Below, piece by piece: positions 27,513 to 36,099 of a DNA stretch of 64,000 nucleotides; positions within the stretch are counted from its first letter, which is position 1; the number at the start of each line of letters is the position of its first letter. Location: NCBI GenBank assembly GCA_964454015.1, contig CAYVQF010000025.1, positions 7,385-71,384 on the forward strand, given 5' to 3'. The DNA comes from CAYVQF01 sp964454015. GTDB lineage: Bacteria > Myxococcota_A > Bradymonadia > UBA4248. Made by a program: the position numbers and the translations under genes. The notes beneath the pieces were generated by a model. It had not been told where the DNA came from. It searched no databases and saw only the letters and a program-made list of their open reading frames with translations.

Positions 27513-29035
27513 AGCGGCGCAGGGGGGCTTTGAGGTTGAGCAGGTTGATGAGTCGCCTCATGCTTGGGCTGTGCGGAACCCTGCTCCTGTTGGAGTGGCT
27601 CGCGCCCAGTGTGGCCCTTGGGCAGCCGGTCTTGGCGCTGGAGGTGGATCCTGCGGAGCGGTTGCGGGTGGCGCTGCTGCCAGATCGGGTGCCGTTGTAT
27701 TTGTATCCAGGTACTGAGATCGCAGGTGGTGTGGATGCACAGTTGGTGCGCCAGGGGATCGCGCGGGCCTTGCGGCGCCAGCCCTATTTCGAGTTGTTGT
27801 CGGTGGAAGCGGTGCAGTCGGCCCTGCGGGGTGGCAGCGTGCAAGTGGCGCAGTCATTGGTGGATGCGGCGACGGACTTTGGTTATGGGCAGGCGCATTT
27901 TTTCGATCTGAACATGGGCGCCGCCATCGAGACGCTGAGTCGGGTGGTGCGGGACTACGACGAGGGTCTCGGCGAGTGGGTGGTTCGCGACGAATTTGCC
28001 ATGGCTTACCAGTATTTGGCTTACGCCTACATCGAGCGCAGCGCCACGGAGGGGGTGGCAGAGTCGGAAGACATCCTCTTGGCGCGCCAGGCTTTCCAGG
28101 GGATGGTCCGCTTGGCTCCTCACATCGTCCTTTATGCGGATCGCCAGCCGATGGAGCGGGTGCGGGTCTACGAGGAGGCGCGGGCGAACTTTTTGGCCAG
28201 CAGCGCGCTGCGCATGACCGCCATCGAGAAGGCGCGCAAGGCGGCGCTGCTGCTGGATGTGGATCTTTTGCTCGTGCCGCGGGTGGTGCAGGACGCGCGT
28301 GGCGTCCTCTTTGTGGAGATCGACGTCTACGATCGGGGCAGCGACAGCCTGGAGAGCAGCGAGGCGCTGTGGGCCGAGGCTGGGGCCGAGCTCAGCCTGG
28401 GGCTGGTGGCGGCTGCCGAGGCCTACGTGTCGCGGCTGGCGGCGTGTGCCCACCCCAGGACTCTGCCCCCTCGCGCAGCGGAGGCTGGTCAGGCGGGTCG
28501 TTTTTACCTGGACACGGGCTTTGGCTACTTCGTCTTTCTCGAGGCACCGACCTCCTATGCTTTCGACAACATCGGCGCGTTCTTTCGCGCGACCTATATG
28601 GCGACGGAGCATTTTTTCGTCACAGGCTACTTCGGGTTGGCCTTCTCGGGCAACGACCGCGAGGGCGACCTGCTGGCGACCTTCAACACCTTTAGGGGGG
28701 CGCTGAGTGTGGGCGTGTCGATGGACTTCGACTGGATCCGGCCGTTCTTCTCATCGGGGCTGGAGGTGGCCAGCACGACGGGCTTCTCCGTGACCCACGC
28801 GACGGTGTGCAAGACCTACGGGGTCAACGATCGCGAGTGTCCCCCGAGCGCCGTCCAGGGCTATGCGCCGGCGTCGAGCGTCGGCCTCAGCTCGAGCCTG
28901 GGGGTCAACGTGGGTTTGGATCCGGTGTTTTTCGTGGCGGGGGCCACCTTTTCCTTCTCCGTATTTCCCCTCGACAGCGGCACGGCCCTGAATTTTCCCG
29001 TCGGTTTCGACGTGGGTGTGCAGTATCGTTTCTGA
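27509..29035 (+). CDS. Exported outer-membrane-barrel-like protein
   Basis: About 508 residues with a basic, then hydrophobic signal (MKRRRGALRLSRLMSRLMLG region, cleavage near ALG-Q). Residues 40-300 are alpha/beta (VALLPDRVPLYLYPGTEI; LLVPRVVQDARGVLFVEIDV) and resemble periplasmic parts of envelope proteins. Residues 320-508 are aromatic-rich, alternating strands ending in VQYRF, the terminal aromatic signature of an outer-membrane barrel. GTG 27509 overlaps the lipoprotein stop as GTGA and gives a proper charged signal; ATG 27548 is the alternative. Last gene of the tightly packed run from the amidase-like gene. Family not identified. Confidence 0.68.
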   Translation: MKRRRGALRLSRLMSRLMLGLCGTLLLLEWLAPSVALGQPVLALEVDPAERLRVALLPDRVPLYLYPGTEIAGGVDAQLVRQGIARALRRQPYFELLSVEAVQSALRGGSVQVAQSLVDAATDFGYGQAHFFDLNMGAAIETLSRVVRDYDEGLGEWVVRDEFAMAYQYLAYAYIERSATEGVAESEDILLARQAFQGMVRLAPHIVLYADRQPMERVRVYEEARANFLASSALRMTAIEKARKAALLLDVDLLLVPRVVQDARGVLFVEIDVYDRGSDSLESSEALWAEAGAELSLGLVAAAEAYVSRLAACAHPRTLPPRAAEAGQAGRFYLDTGFGYFVFLEAPTSYAFDNIGAFFRATYMATEHFFVTGYFGLAFSGNDREGDLLATFNTFRGALSVGVSMDFDWIRPFFSSGLEVASTTGFSVTHATVCKTYGVNDRECPPSAVQGYAPASSVGLSSSLGVNVGLDPVFFVAGATFSFSVFPLDSGTALNFPVGFDVGVQYRF

Positions 29036-29262
29036 GCCATTTGGGCCGGTGGGATCCACCTCCCGTGGGCGCGCGCTGCTTGGCCTTTGGAGAGCCGCAT
29101 GAGCCAAGCGCATCGCGGCGTTCGGGGGAAGGTACACTTTGAAGGCTCTTGCATTTGTCCGATGGGCTCAATAGTGTCTGTACGGTGCCTGTGAATGGTC
29201 TACTCGCTTCGCTCGGCGTTGTTCAGGTGGGCCCAAATCTGTCCTATGCAAGGAGGAAAACG

Positions 29263-31434
29263 ATGAACTTACAGCGAGTCTTTGCCCTGTTTTTGGTGGC
29301 GGCGTTCGTTGGCCTTGGCCTGAGCGCTTGTGACGACGACGAGAAGACCAAGCCACCGGCTGACGTCTCCGACACGACCGAGACGACCGATACCACGGAC
29401 ACGGTGGACGTGCCCGATGTTCAGCCCGACGTGCCTGAAGAGACAGAGCTGCCTCCCGCTCCGGTTTGTGGCAACGGCGTGATCGAAGGCGCCGAGGCCT
29501 GTGATGACGGCAACACGGATGACGGCGACGGCTGCTCGGCGCTTTGCGAGATCGAAGCCGGTTGGGTCTGCGTCGGCGAGCCGAGCGAGTGTGAGGAAGC
29601 GAGCAGCATCGTGTGTGGCGACGGTGTCATTCAGGTCACCGAGGCTTGTGATGACGGCAACACGGATGCCGGCGACGGCTGCTCGGCGACCTGCGCCGTC
29701 GAGGACGGCTGGATTTGCGAGGGTGAGCCGAGCGTGTGCACCGAGGTGGTCGAAGCCGAGTGTGGCGACGGCGTAATCGAAGGCGACGAGGAGTGCGATG
29801 ACGGCGACACCGACGCCAATGACGGCTGCTCGGCGACGTGCACCATCGAGGAAGGCTGGATCTGCGCCGGTGAGCCCAGCGTTTGTGTGGAAGAGGGCGT
29901 GATCGTGTGTGGCGACGGCAAGGTCGAAGGTGACGAAGAGTGCGACGACGGCGACACCGAAGATGGTGACGGCTGCTCGGCGACGTGCACCATCGAGGAA
30001 GGCTTCGATTGCTACGGTGAGCCCAGCATTTGTGCGCCTGCACTCAACCCGGACGCCTCGGCCCAGATTGCGGCGGTGTGGGCGTTGTGCCCCGAGGGCA
30101 CGTGCACGGACCCCGAGAATCCCCTGCCCATCGAGGCGGTGGCCGTGACCTACGTCAAGGCAGAGATCGGCAATGACCCGGCGGGCTTCTTCGTCCAAGC
30201 CGAGCAAATGGGCCCCGCCCTCTTCGTGCGGGTGGCCAACGTGAGCGTGGCTGCTGGCGATGTGGTGAGTTTCAATGTGGTGGCAGTGGAGCTGGTGCAA
30301 GGGCGCATCGAGGTCACGGAGACGGCCGACTTCGACGTCTTGGGTCACGGTTCCAACTTGAGCGCCCTGGCGCAAGACATCTCGGCGAAGGACGACCTCA
30401 TGACGGCGACCACGGACTACCTCTTCGAGTACGTCGAGGCGACGGTCACCATTAGCGGCGATCGCGCGGGCTCGGGGACGGGCTACGTGACTTACGCCGT
30501 CGACACGGTGGGGATCACCGGCGATGCGAGCTTGCTCTTGCGCTTGCCGGGTGCTTTTGCCGACGCCATTGGCCTTCAAGAGGGTTGCCAGCTTCACATC
30601 GGTCCGACCCCGCTGTGGCGCTATGCCCAGAACGAGATCAACCGGGTGCAGATTTCGGTGTGGGAGCTCGAAGAGATCAGCGCCGTGACGAATTGCATGG
30701 CCGAGCTGGTGGATGTCAACACGCCCGACGCCACGACGGTGGAGTTGGTCTTCAACCGGGACGTGCACCCGGCTTCAGTGAGCGCGGGCGTCTTCGTGAT
30801 CCCCGAGCTGACCGTGACCGACGCCGCCGTCGACGGCCGTGTCATCACCCTGACCACGGGGGCGCAAGAGCCGGCCAAGGCCTACGACCTGACCATCTCG
30901 GACACGCTGGTGGACGTGCTCGGTTTGTCTTTGGGGACGACGGCGGGCTTCAGTGGCTTCCGGATCATCACCTGGAGCTTCACCGAGACCTTCGACGCTT
31001 CCACGGCGGGCAACACCTACAACAACGGGAGTTTCACCGGGGTTAACAACGTGTTGTGGACGTGGACGCATTGCCGCAACGAAGACACCTTCGCCATCGA
31101 CGACAAAGGTCTGATTTTGCGCCGGGCACAGGAGCCGTCGAGCCTGTCGGCGACCCTGAGTGGTGGCATCGGCGACGTGGCCTTCGACGTGCGCAAGGCC
31201 TACACGGGTGATGCTGAGCGGCGTTTGGAGGTGTTGGTCAACGACGTGGTGATGGAGACCTTTGCTCACACCTTTGCAACGGGCACGGACGCGACGGTGC
31301 GGGTGGTGAGCAAAGAGAACATCAACTGCGCGGGCGACTGCGTGTTGCTCATCCGGGTGGGCCCGGGCAATGACGGCACCAACCGCCAGGTGGTGATCGA
31401 CAACGTGCGCTGGACCACCTACACGGCGCCCTAG
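29263..31434 (+). CDS. DUF4215 Cys-rich-repeat lipoprotein
   Basis: A 723-residue surface lipoprotein. Signal and lipobox GLSAC (C23) are followed by an acidic D/T-rich spacer, then four DUF4215 (myxococcus Cys-rich) repeats, beginning at C69, C118, C167 and C216 in an exact 49-residue period. About 265-430 is an OB-like beta domain, 450-550 an Ig-like domain (TTVELVFNRDVHPASV) and 560-723 a jelly-roll-like C-terminal domain (VIDNVRWTTY end). ATG 29263 has AAGGAGG upstream; the 38 residues before it in the same frame are not signal-like. Acid-rich, secreted and probably disulfide-stabilised. It is separated from the previous operon by 227 bases and followed by a strong terminator. The role is unknown; adhesion or binding of extracellular material is possible. 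Confidence 0.85.
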   Translation: MNLQRVFALFLVAAFVGLGLSACDDDEKTKPPADVSDTTETTDTTDTVDVPDVQPDVPEETELPPAPVCGNGVIEGAEACDDGNTDDGDGCSALCEIEAGWVCVGEPSECEEASSIVCGDGVIQVTEACDDGNTDAGDGCSATCAVEDGWICEGEPSVCTEVVEAECGDGVIEGDEECDDGDTDANDGCSATCTIEEGWICAGEPSVCVEEGVIVCGDGKVEGDEECDDGDTEDGDGCSATCTIEEGFDCYGEPSICAPALNPDASAQIAAVWALCPEGTCTDPENPLPIEAVAVTYVKAEIGNDPAGFFVQAEQMGPALFVRVANVSVAAGDVVSFNVVAVELVQGRIEVTETADFDVLGHGSNLSALAQDISAKDDLMTATTDYLFEYVEATVTISGDRAGSGTGYVTYAVDTVGITGDASLLLRLPGAFADAIGLQEGCQLHIGPTPLWRYAQNEINRVQISVWELEEISAVTNCMAELVDVNTPDATTVELVFNRDVHPASVSAGVFVIPELTVTDAAVDGRVITLTTGAQEPAKAYDLTISDTLVDVLGLSLGTTAGFSGFRIITWSFTETFDASTAGNTYNNGSFTGVNNVLWTWTHCRNEDTFAIDDKGLILRRAQEPSSLSATLSGGIGDVAFDVRKAYTGDAERRLEVLVNDVVMETFAHTFATGTDATVRVVSKENINCAGDCVLLIRVGPGNDGTNRQVVIDNVRWTTYTAP
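29467..30036 (+). repeat. Four tandem 147-bp coding repeats
   Basis: The DUF4215 units start at 29467, 29614, 29761 and 29908, an exact 147-base period with no length drift. Core wording CDDGNTD or CDDGDTD and DGCSATC recurs in each unit. Confidence 0.9.
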
Positions 31435-31477
31435 TTTGGCGACGTGACGACGCAGCTTGCAGTGGCTGCGACGCGCT

Positions 31478-31504
31478 GGCCCTCGGGAGGGGGCCTTTTT
31501 TTTT
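31478..31504 (+). terminator. Rho-independent terminator
   Basis: GGCCCTC (31478-31484), loop GGGA, GGGGGCC (31489-31495), then nine T (31496-31504). The stem has one G-T pair. It lies 44 bases after the DUF4215 lipoprotein stop and separates it from the ATP synthase operon. Confidence 0.9.
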
Positions 31505-31524
31505 GGTTGTTGGGGTTGATTGAC

Positions 31525-31588
31525 GGGGCGCGGTGGTCGCGGAGCGCCCCTAATGGGCCTTGACACAATGCCGTGCGCTGTGTAAGCG
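31525..31588 (+). promoter_or_regulatory. Inverted repeat and candidate promoter for the ATP synthase operon
   Basis: GGGGCGC (31525-31531) and GCGCCCC (31544-31550) form a perfect 7-bp inverted repeat. Ten bases on, a consensus -35 TTGACA (31560-31565) is followed at 17 bases by TAAGCG (31583-31588), a poor -10. The operon's first gene starts about 80 bases downstream. Confidence 0.35.
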
Positions 31589-31666
31589 ATGCGCTCAGTC
31601 AGCGCGCGCGTAGAGCACACCTGACGGCTTGGACGCCTCGATGCGGTGAGCGGGAGACAATGCGCG

Positions 31667-32134
31667 ATGGATGGCCTGGGTGGCGAGATGATGGTGGTAG
31701 TCGCGGCGGAGGCGCCGCGCCTGGACCTAGACGCGACCTTGTTGCTGCAGATGGCCCTCTTCGTGGCGCTGTGGTGGGTGCTCGGTCGCTTTCTTTTTCG
31801 CCCCTACATGGTGGCGCGGCGTGAGCGGGATCGTTTGACTCAGGGCACGCGCGAGCGTGCGGCGGCGCTGGCGGCTCGGGTCGCCGAGCTACAGGCCGAG
31901 GTGGATGCGGCACGGGAGGCGGCCCAATGCGAGGCGTTGTCCGAGCGCAAGGCGTTGCTCGTGGAGATGAAGCGCCAGGCGCGGGAGACCCTGCGGCGTG
32001 GGCGTGGTGTGGCTGATGCGATCATTGCCGAGAACCACGCGGACCTGTTGGAGGACGTGGGCCGATGCCGCTTGGCGCTGGATGCGCAGGCGGGTGGCCT
32101 GGCGCGGGCGGTGGCGGACAAGCTGTTGGGCTGA
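31667..32134 (+). CDS. atpF: ATP synthase F0 subunit b' (b-type peripheral stalk)
   Basis: A 155-residue stalk protein with one N-terminal membrane helix (LLLQMALFVALWWVLGRFLF) and a long Ala/Arg/Glu coiled coil to the end. It connects F0 to F1 and resists rotation. It and the next gene are both b-type, so this is a heterodimeric b/b' stalk as in phototrophs and many deltaproteobacteria. Start: ATG 31667 with GGGAG nine bases upstream; a GTG at 31646 is possible. It lies 25 bases ahead of the second b gene. Confidence 0.85.
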   Translation: MDGLGGEMMVVVAAEAPRLDLDATLLLQMALFVALWWVLGRFLFRPYMVARRERDRLTQGTRERAAALAARVAELQAEVDAAREAAQCEALSERKALLVEMKRQARETLRRGRGVADAIIAENHADLLEDVGRCRLALDAQAGGLARAVADKLLG

Positions 32135-32159
32135 TGGTCCGAGGGCGGCGAGACGTTTT

Positions 32160-32828
32160 ATGAAGCAGGCGGATGGCGTGCGGGTGGGATGGCAGGGTTG
32201 CGGCGCGTGGTGGGGCGCGCTGATGTCGGTGGTGCTGGTGTTGACGCCAGCGGTGGCCCTGGCGTCTGAGGGCGCGGGGGGGGGCTGGCCGTGGTATGTT
32301 CAGTTTGCGGGTGCGGCCTTCAACTTCGTGTTGCTGGTAGGCCTCATCGCGCATTTCGCGAGGCCGCGTCTCAGTCGCGCCTTGCGGCAGCGCCAGGAGA
32401 GCACGGAGCGGGCCATGCAGGAGGCGGCGGCGTTGCAGTCGCAGGCCGAGCAGATGCTGGAGGAGGTGCGGAGCCAACTCGAGATGCTGGCCACCCGGCG
32501 CGAGGAGACCTTGGCGGAGAGCCGGGCGATTGGGGCGCGGGAGGCGGCGCGCATCATTGCCGATGCGGAGCGTATGGCAGCGCGCATCGTGGAGGATGCG
32601 CGTGCCTCGGCTGAGCGGGAGAATTTGCGACTGCGGCGGATGCTGGAGGCGGAGATGGTGGCGCTGGTCATGGCCAAGGCGGTCGAGCAGATCAAGGGCC
32701 GTCTGGCGACGGACGAGGTCCTGCAGCGGCGTCTGGTCGACGAGGCTTTGGCGGCGATGACGGTGGATGTCGGTGGCATTGCCAGTGGGGTTGGGGCAGC
32801 GGGAGGAGGCCAGGGTGAGGAAGCATAG
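32160..32828 (+). CDS. atpF: ATP synthase F0 subunit b
   Basis: A 222-residue b subunit with a signal-like hydrophobic segment (ALMSVVLVLTPAVALA) and a second membrane helix (YVQFAGAAFNFVLLVGLIAHF), then a basic/acidic coiled coil (about 75-200). The unusual presence of both hydrophobic segments suggests either a cleaved signal peptide or a two-pass anchor; such leaders are known in some deltaproteobacterial b subunits. A G9 run codes the AGGG just before the helix. It overlaps atpH by 14 bases. Confidence 0.85.
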   Translation: MKQADGVRVGWQGCGAWWGALMSVVLVLTPAVALASEGAGGGWPWYVQFAGAAFNFVLLVGLIAHFARPRLSRALRQRQESTERAMQEAAALQSQAEQMLEEVRSQLEMLATRREETLAESRAIGAREAARIIADAERMAARIVEDARASAERENLRLRRMLEAEMVALVMAKAVEQIKGRLATDEVLQRRLVDEALAAMTVDVGGIASGVGAAGGGQGEEA

Positions 32829-33360
32829 TGGTGTGGCCCAGCGCTATGCGCAGGCGCTGCTGTCGTTGGCATTGGCACAGGACAAGGTGGCGCTCTTTGG
32901 CCTGCAGTTGCGAGACTTTGGCGAGCTGGTGGCGTCCTGCGCGGACCTGCGCCGCTGTCTGACGCACCCGGCGCTGGAGCGGGCGGAGCGGCTGGGGGTG
33001 TTGGACACGTTGTTGGCGCGCTTGGGCTTGGAGACGACGCTGGCGAATTTTCTCCGGGTGGTGCTGGTGCGGGGGCGCTTCGCGTTGTTGGCGTCGATGG
33101 TGGCGTCTTATGAAGGGCTGGTGGATGCTGCTGCGGGGCGGGTTCGGGTACGGGTCGAGAGCGCCACGCCGCTGACGCCGGAACAACACGCGTGGTTGCG
33201 CGCGCTTTGGTGTAGGCGGGTGGGGCGCGAGGTGGTCATGGAGACGGCGCTGGTACCAGAGCTTTTGGGCGGTGTGGTGGTCAGTGTGGGCGGCAAGGTT
33301 TATGACAGCTCGTTGGCGCGTCATCTTGCTCGCCTTCGGGAAGCGATATTGCGCGGGTGA
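32815..33360 (+). CDS. atpH: ATP synthase F1 subunit delta
   Basis: A 181-residue delta subunit, which caps the F1 head and joins the b stalk (RYAQALLSLALAQDK at the N-terminus; LLGGVVVSVGGKVYDSSL in the conserved C-terminal region). Start: GTG 32815, with GGAGG shortly upstream inside the b gene, giving the expected family start; a longer ATG frame from 32767 is unnecessary. Fourteen-base overlap with the b gene. Confidence 0.9.
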   Translation: MRKHSGVAQRYAQALLSLALAQDKVALFGLQLRDFGELVASCADLRRCLTHPALERAERLGVLDTLLARLGLETTLANFLRVVLVRGRFALLASMVASYEGLVDAAAGRVRVRVESATPLTPEQHAWLRALWCRRVGREVVMETALVPELLGGVVVSVGGKVYDSSLARHLARLREAILRG

Positions 33361-33420
33361 AGGGCGCCAGAGGGCACCTGAGGCGAAGGGACAACCGCGG
33401 CGTTGGAGGAGATGGCGCGC

Positions 33421-35076
33421 ATGGCGATCAACGTTGAAGAAATCAGTCAGATCATTCGCAAGCAGATCGAGGGTTATGATCAGCGGGTGGAGGAGATAGA
33501 GACGGGCACGGTGATCGCGACGGGCGATGGTATTGCGCGGGTCTATGGTCTTGCGGGTGCGATGGCAGGTGAGTTGCTGGCCTTCCCTGGAGAGGTTTTC
33601 GGGATGGTCTTGAACCTCGAAGATGACAACGTCGGTGTGGCTCTGTTGGGCGATGGTCATGGGGTGGGTGAGGGCGATGTGGTCCGGCGCACGGGTCGCA
33701 TTGCCGAGGTGCCTGTGGGCGAGGCGATGGTGGGGCGGGTGGTCAACGCGTTGGGGCAGCCCATCGATGGTTTGGGTCCCATCGTTGGCGCGTCCATGCG
33801 CCAGGTGGAGGTGAAGGCGCCAGGGATCATTGCGCGTCAGAGCGTGCATGAGCCCCTGCAGACGGGGATCAAGGCGTTGGACGCGTTGGTGCCCATCGGG
33901 CGGGGTCAGCGGGAGCTCATCATCGGCGATAGGCAGACGGGAAAGACGGCGGTGGCCATCGACACGGTGCTGAACCAGCGCGCCACAGGGGTCTACTGCA
34001 TCTACGTGGCCATTGGTCAGAAGCAGTCGACGGTGGCGCAGGTGGTGGAGACCTTGCGCAAGCACGGTGCGCTGGCTTACACGACGGTGGTGTCGGCATC
34101 GGCGAGTGAGGCCGCGCCGCTACAGTTCATTGCGCCCTATGTTGGCTGCACGATGGGGGAGTATTTTCGGGACAGCGGGCGGCACGCCTTGATCATCTAC
34201 GATGATCTTTCCAAGCACGCCGTGGCTTACAGGCAGTTGGCGCTTCTTCTGCGGCGGCCCCCGGGGCGCGAGGCTTATCCAGGGGATGTATTTTATTTGC
34301 ACAGCCGCCTGCTGGAGCGGGCCGCGAAGCTGCGCGAGGATTTCATCGTGGTGGCGAAGACGGCGCCGCCGGGGACGCGGGTGGGGATGGGCCAGCGGGT
34401 CTATGAGGGGCGCGCGGGTGAGGTGGCGGCCGAGCAGGCGCGCGCAGCGTTGGGTTCGAGCTATGAGGTGCGCCGTTTGCCCGAGAGCGGGGGTTCACTG
34501 ACGGCGTTACCGATCATCGAGACTCAGGCGGGTGACGTCTCAGCCTACATCCCGACGAACGTCATCTCCATCACGGATGGGCAGGTCTTTTTGAAGACGG
34601 ATCTTTTTTACGCGGGGGTGCGGCCGGCCATCAACGTGGGGATATCGGTGTCTCGGGTGGGTGGTGCGGCTCAGATCAAAGCGATGAAGCAGGTGGCGGG
34701 GACGCTCAAGCTCGATCTGGCGCAATATCGGGAGATGGAAGCCTTTGCGCAGTTTGGTTCGGATTTGGACAAGGTGACTCAGGCGCTTCTGGCGCGGGGC
34801 GAGCGTCTGACGGAGATGCTCAAACAGAGTCAGTACGCGCCGATGCCAGTGGAGCAGCAGATCGTCGTGATTTTTGCGGCGACGGAGCATTGGGTGCGGG
34901 ATTATCCAGTGAGCAGCTTGAAGCGGTACGAGGCTGAGCTTCTGGTCTACCTGCAGGAGGAGCAGGCGAGCCTCTTGGCGGAGATTCGGGACTTGGGGGC
35001 CCTGGACGATGGCTTGCGTGAGAAGTTGAACGCGGCCTTGGCGATCTTCCAAGCGCGTTTCGAGGTGGGCGCTTAG
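33421..35076 (+). CDS. atpA: ATP synthase F1 subunit alpha with insertion
   Basis: A 551-residue alpha subunit, non-catalytic nucleotide-binding partner of beta. P-loop GDRQTGKT, conserved SGGSLTALPIIETQAGDVSA and VGISVSRVGG are present. Relative to ordinary alpha subunits (AAKLSD..GGGSLTALP) there is an extra segment of about 45 residues between LRED (about 305) and GGSLTALP (about 356), containing VYEGRAGEVAAEQARAALG. Insertions at this site occur in some other phyla, so it is not a sequencing artefact by itself. ATG 33421 has GGAGGAG nine bases upstream and gives the standard MAINVEEIS-type N-terminus. Confidence 0.95.
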   Translation: MAINVEEISQIIRKQIEGYDQRVEEIETGTVIATGDGIARVYGLAGAMAGELLAFPGEVFGMVLNLEDDNVGVALLGDGHGVGEGDVVRRTGRIAEVPVGEAMVGRVVNALGQPIDGLGPIVGASMRQVEVKAPGIIARQSVHEPLQTGIKALDALVPIGRGQRELIIGDRQTGKTAVAIDTVLNQRATGVYCIYVAIGQKQSTVAQVVETLRKHGALAYTTVVSASASEAAPLQFIAPYVGCTMGEYFRDSGRHALIIYDDLSKHAVAYRQLALLLRRPPGREAYPGDVFYLHSRLLERAAKLREDFIVVAKTAPPGTRVGMGQRVYEGRAGEVAAEQARAALGSSYEVRRLPESGGSLTALPIIETQAGDVSAYIPTNVISITDGQVFLKTDLFYAGVRPAINVGISVSRVGGAAQIKAMKQVAGTLKLDLAQYREMEAFAQFGSDLDKVTQALLARGERLTEMLKQSQYAPMPVEQQIVVIFAATEHWVRDYPVSSLKRYEAELLVYLQEEQASLLAEIRDLGALDDGLREKLNAALAIFQARFEVGA

Positions 35077-35113
35077 CAGGGGCAGCGGCAGCGCTGCCAT
35101 GTGAGGAGGGCAG

Positions 35114-36046
35114 ATGCCCAACTTGAAGGATATCAGGAAGCGCATCGTCAGCGTGCGCAATACGGAGAAGATCACCAAGGCCATGAAGATGGTGGCGGCG
35201 TCGAAGCTGCGTCGCGCGCAGACAGCGGTGGTGGCGACTCGGCCCTATGTGGCGAAGCTCATCGAGATCATCGCCCATTTGGTGACCCGTATCGATCCGG
35301 AGATGCACCCGCTGTTGCGGGTGCCCGAGGCGGCCAAGCGCTGCGTGTTGGTGGTGGTGAGCGCCGATCGTGGCCTGTGCGGCGCTTACAACGCCAATGT
35401 CTACAAGGCTGCCATGCGTTTCGTGGCCGAGAGGGGCGGGTCCTATGAGCGGATCGAGACGGTGGTGATTGGGCGCAAGGGCTATGAGGCGTTGCGCCGA
35501 CGTGGTCATGCTGATCTGGTGCATTTGCCGGGCGTATGGACGCGGCGCGCCTCGTCGGTGGCCTATGAGATGGCGCATGGCTTGAGCGAGCGATTCGTGA
35601 CGGGCGAGGTGGAGGAGGTGTTTTTGTTGTACACCCGTTTCCGCAGCGCCATCGCACAGCAGGTGGTGTTGGACAAGGTGTTGCCGTTGCGCAGCGTGTT
35701 GACGCGGGTTTTACCCGAGGAAGAGGCGCATCCGCTGGTGTTGACGCCCGATGAGGGGGCGGTGAGCGCCGAGGCTTGGGAAGAGGGCTGGGGGGACTAT
35801 CTCTACGAGCCCTCGACGGATGCGCTCTTGGCGGCGCTGTTGCCGCGCGCGGTGTCGGTGCAGATTCTGCGCGCGCTCCTGGAGAGCGTCGCCAGTGAGC
35901 ACGGGGCGCGGATGACGGCGATGGACAACGCGACGAAGAATGCCAGTGAGATGATTGCGAGCTTGACCTTGCAATACAATCGGGCACGGCAGGCGGCCAT
36001 TACCAAGGAGTTGATCGAGATCGTCAGCGGCGCAGGTGTGGCGTAG
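35114..36046 (+). CDS. atpG: ATP synthase F1 subunit gamma
   Basis: A 310-residue gamma subunit, the rotating central shaft. Both terminal helices are conserved: N-terminal DIRKRIVSVRNTEKITKAMK and C-terminal MDNATKNASEMIASLTLQYN. Slightly longer than typical (about 285), with extra length in the middle globular part. A ribosome-binding site (GAGGAGGG) precedes the ATG. It lies 37 bases after atpA. Confidence 0.95.
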   Translation: MPNLKDIRKRIVSVRNTEKITKAMKMVAASKLRRAQTAVVATRPYVAKLIEIIAHLVTRIDPEMHPLLRVPEAAKRCVLVVVSADRGLCGAYNANVYKAAMRFVAERGGSYERIETVVIGRKGYEALRRRGHADLVHLPGVWTRRASSVAYEMAHGLSERFVTGEVEEVFLLYTRFRSAIAQQVVLDKVLPLRSVLTRVLPEEEAHPLVLTPDEGAVSAEAWEEGWGDYLYEPSTDALLAALLPRAVSVQILRALLESVASEHGARMTAMDNATKNASEMIASLTLQYNRARQAAITKELIEIVSGAGVA

Positions 36047-36099
36047 ATGGCAGCGGGTGTGGTTGCGCTAGGCTTTGACCGGCGATGGAGGGAGCGAGG

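Noticed and set aside
29269..30768. A 499-codon minus-strand frame opposite the DUF4215 lipoprotein
   Set aside because: Antisense of repetitive DNA; no supporting domain.
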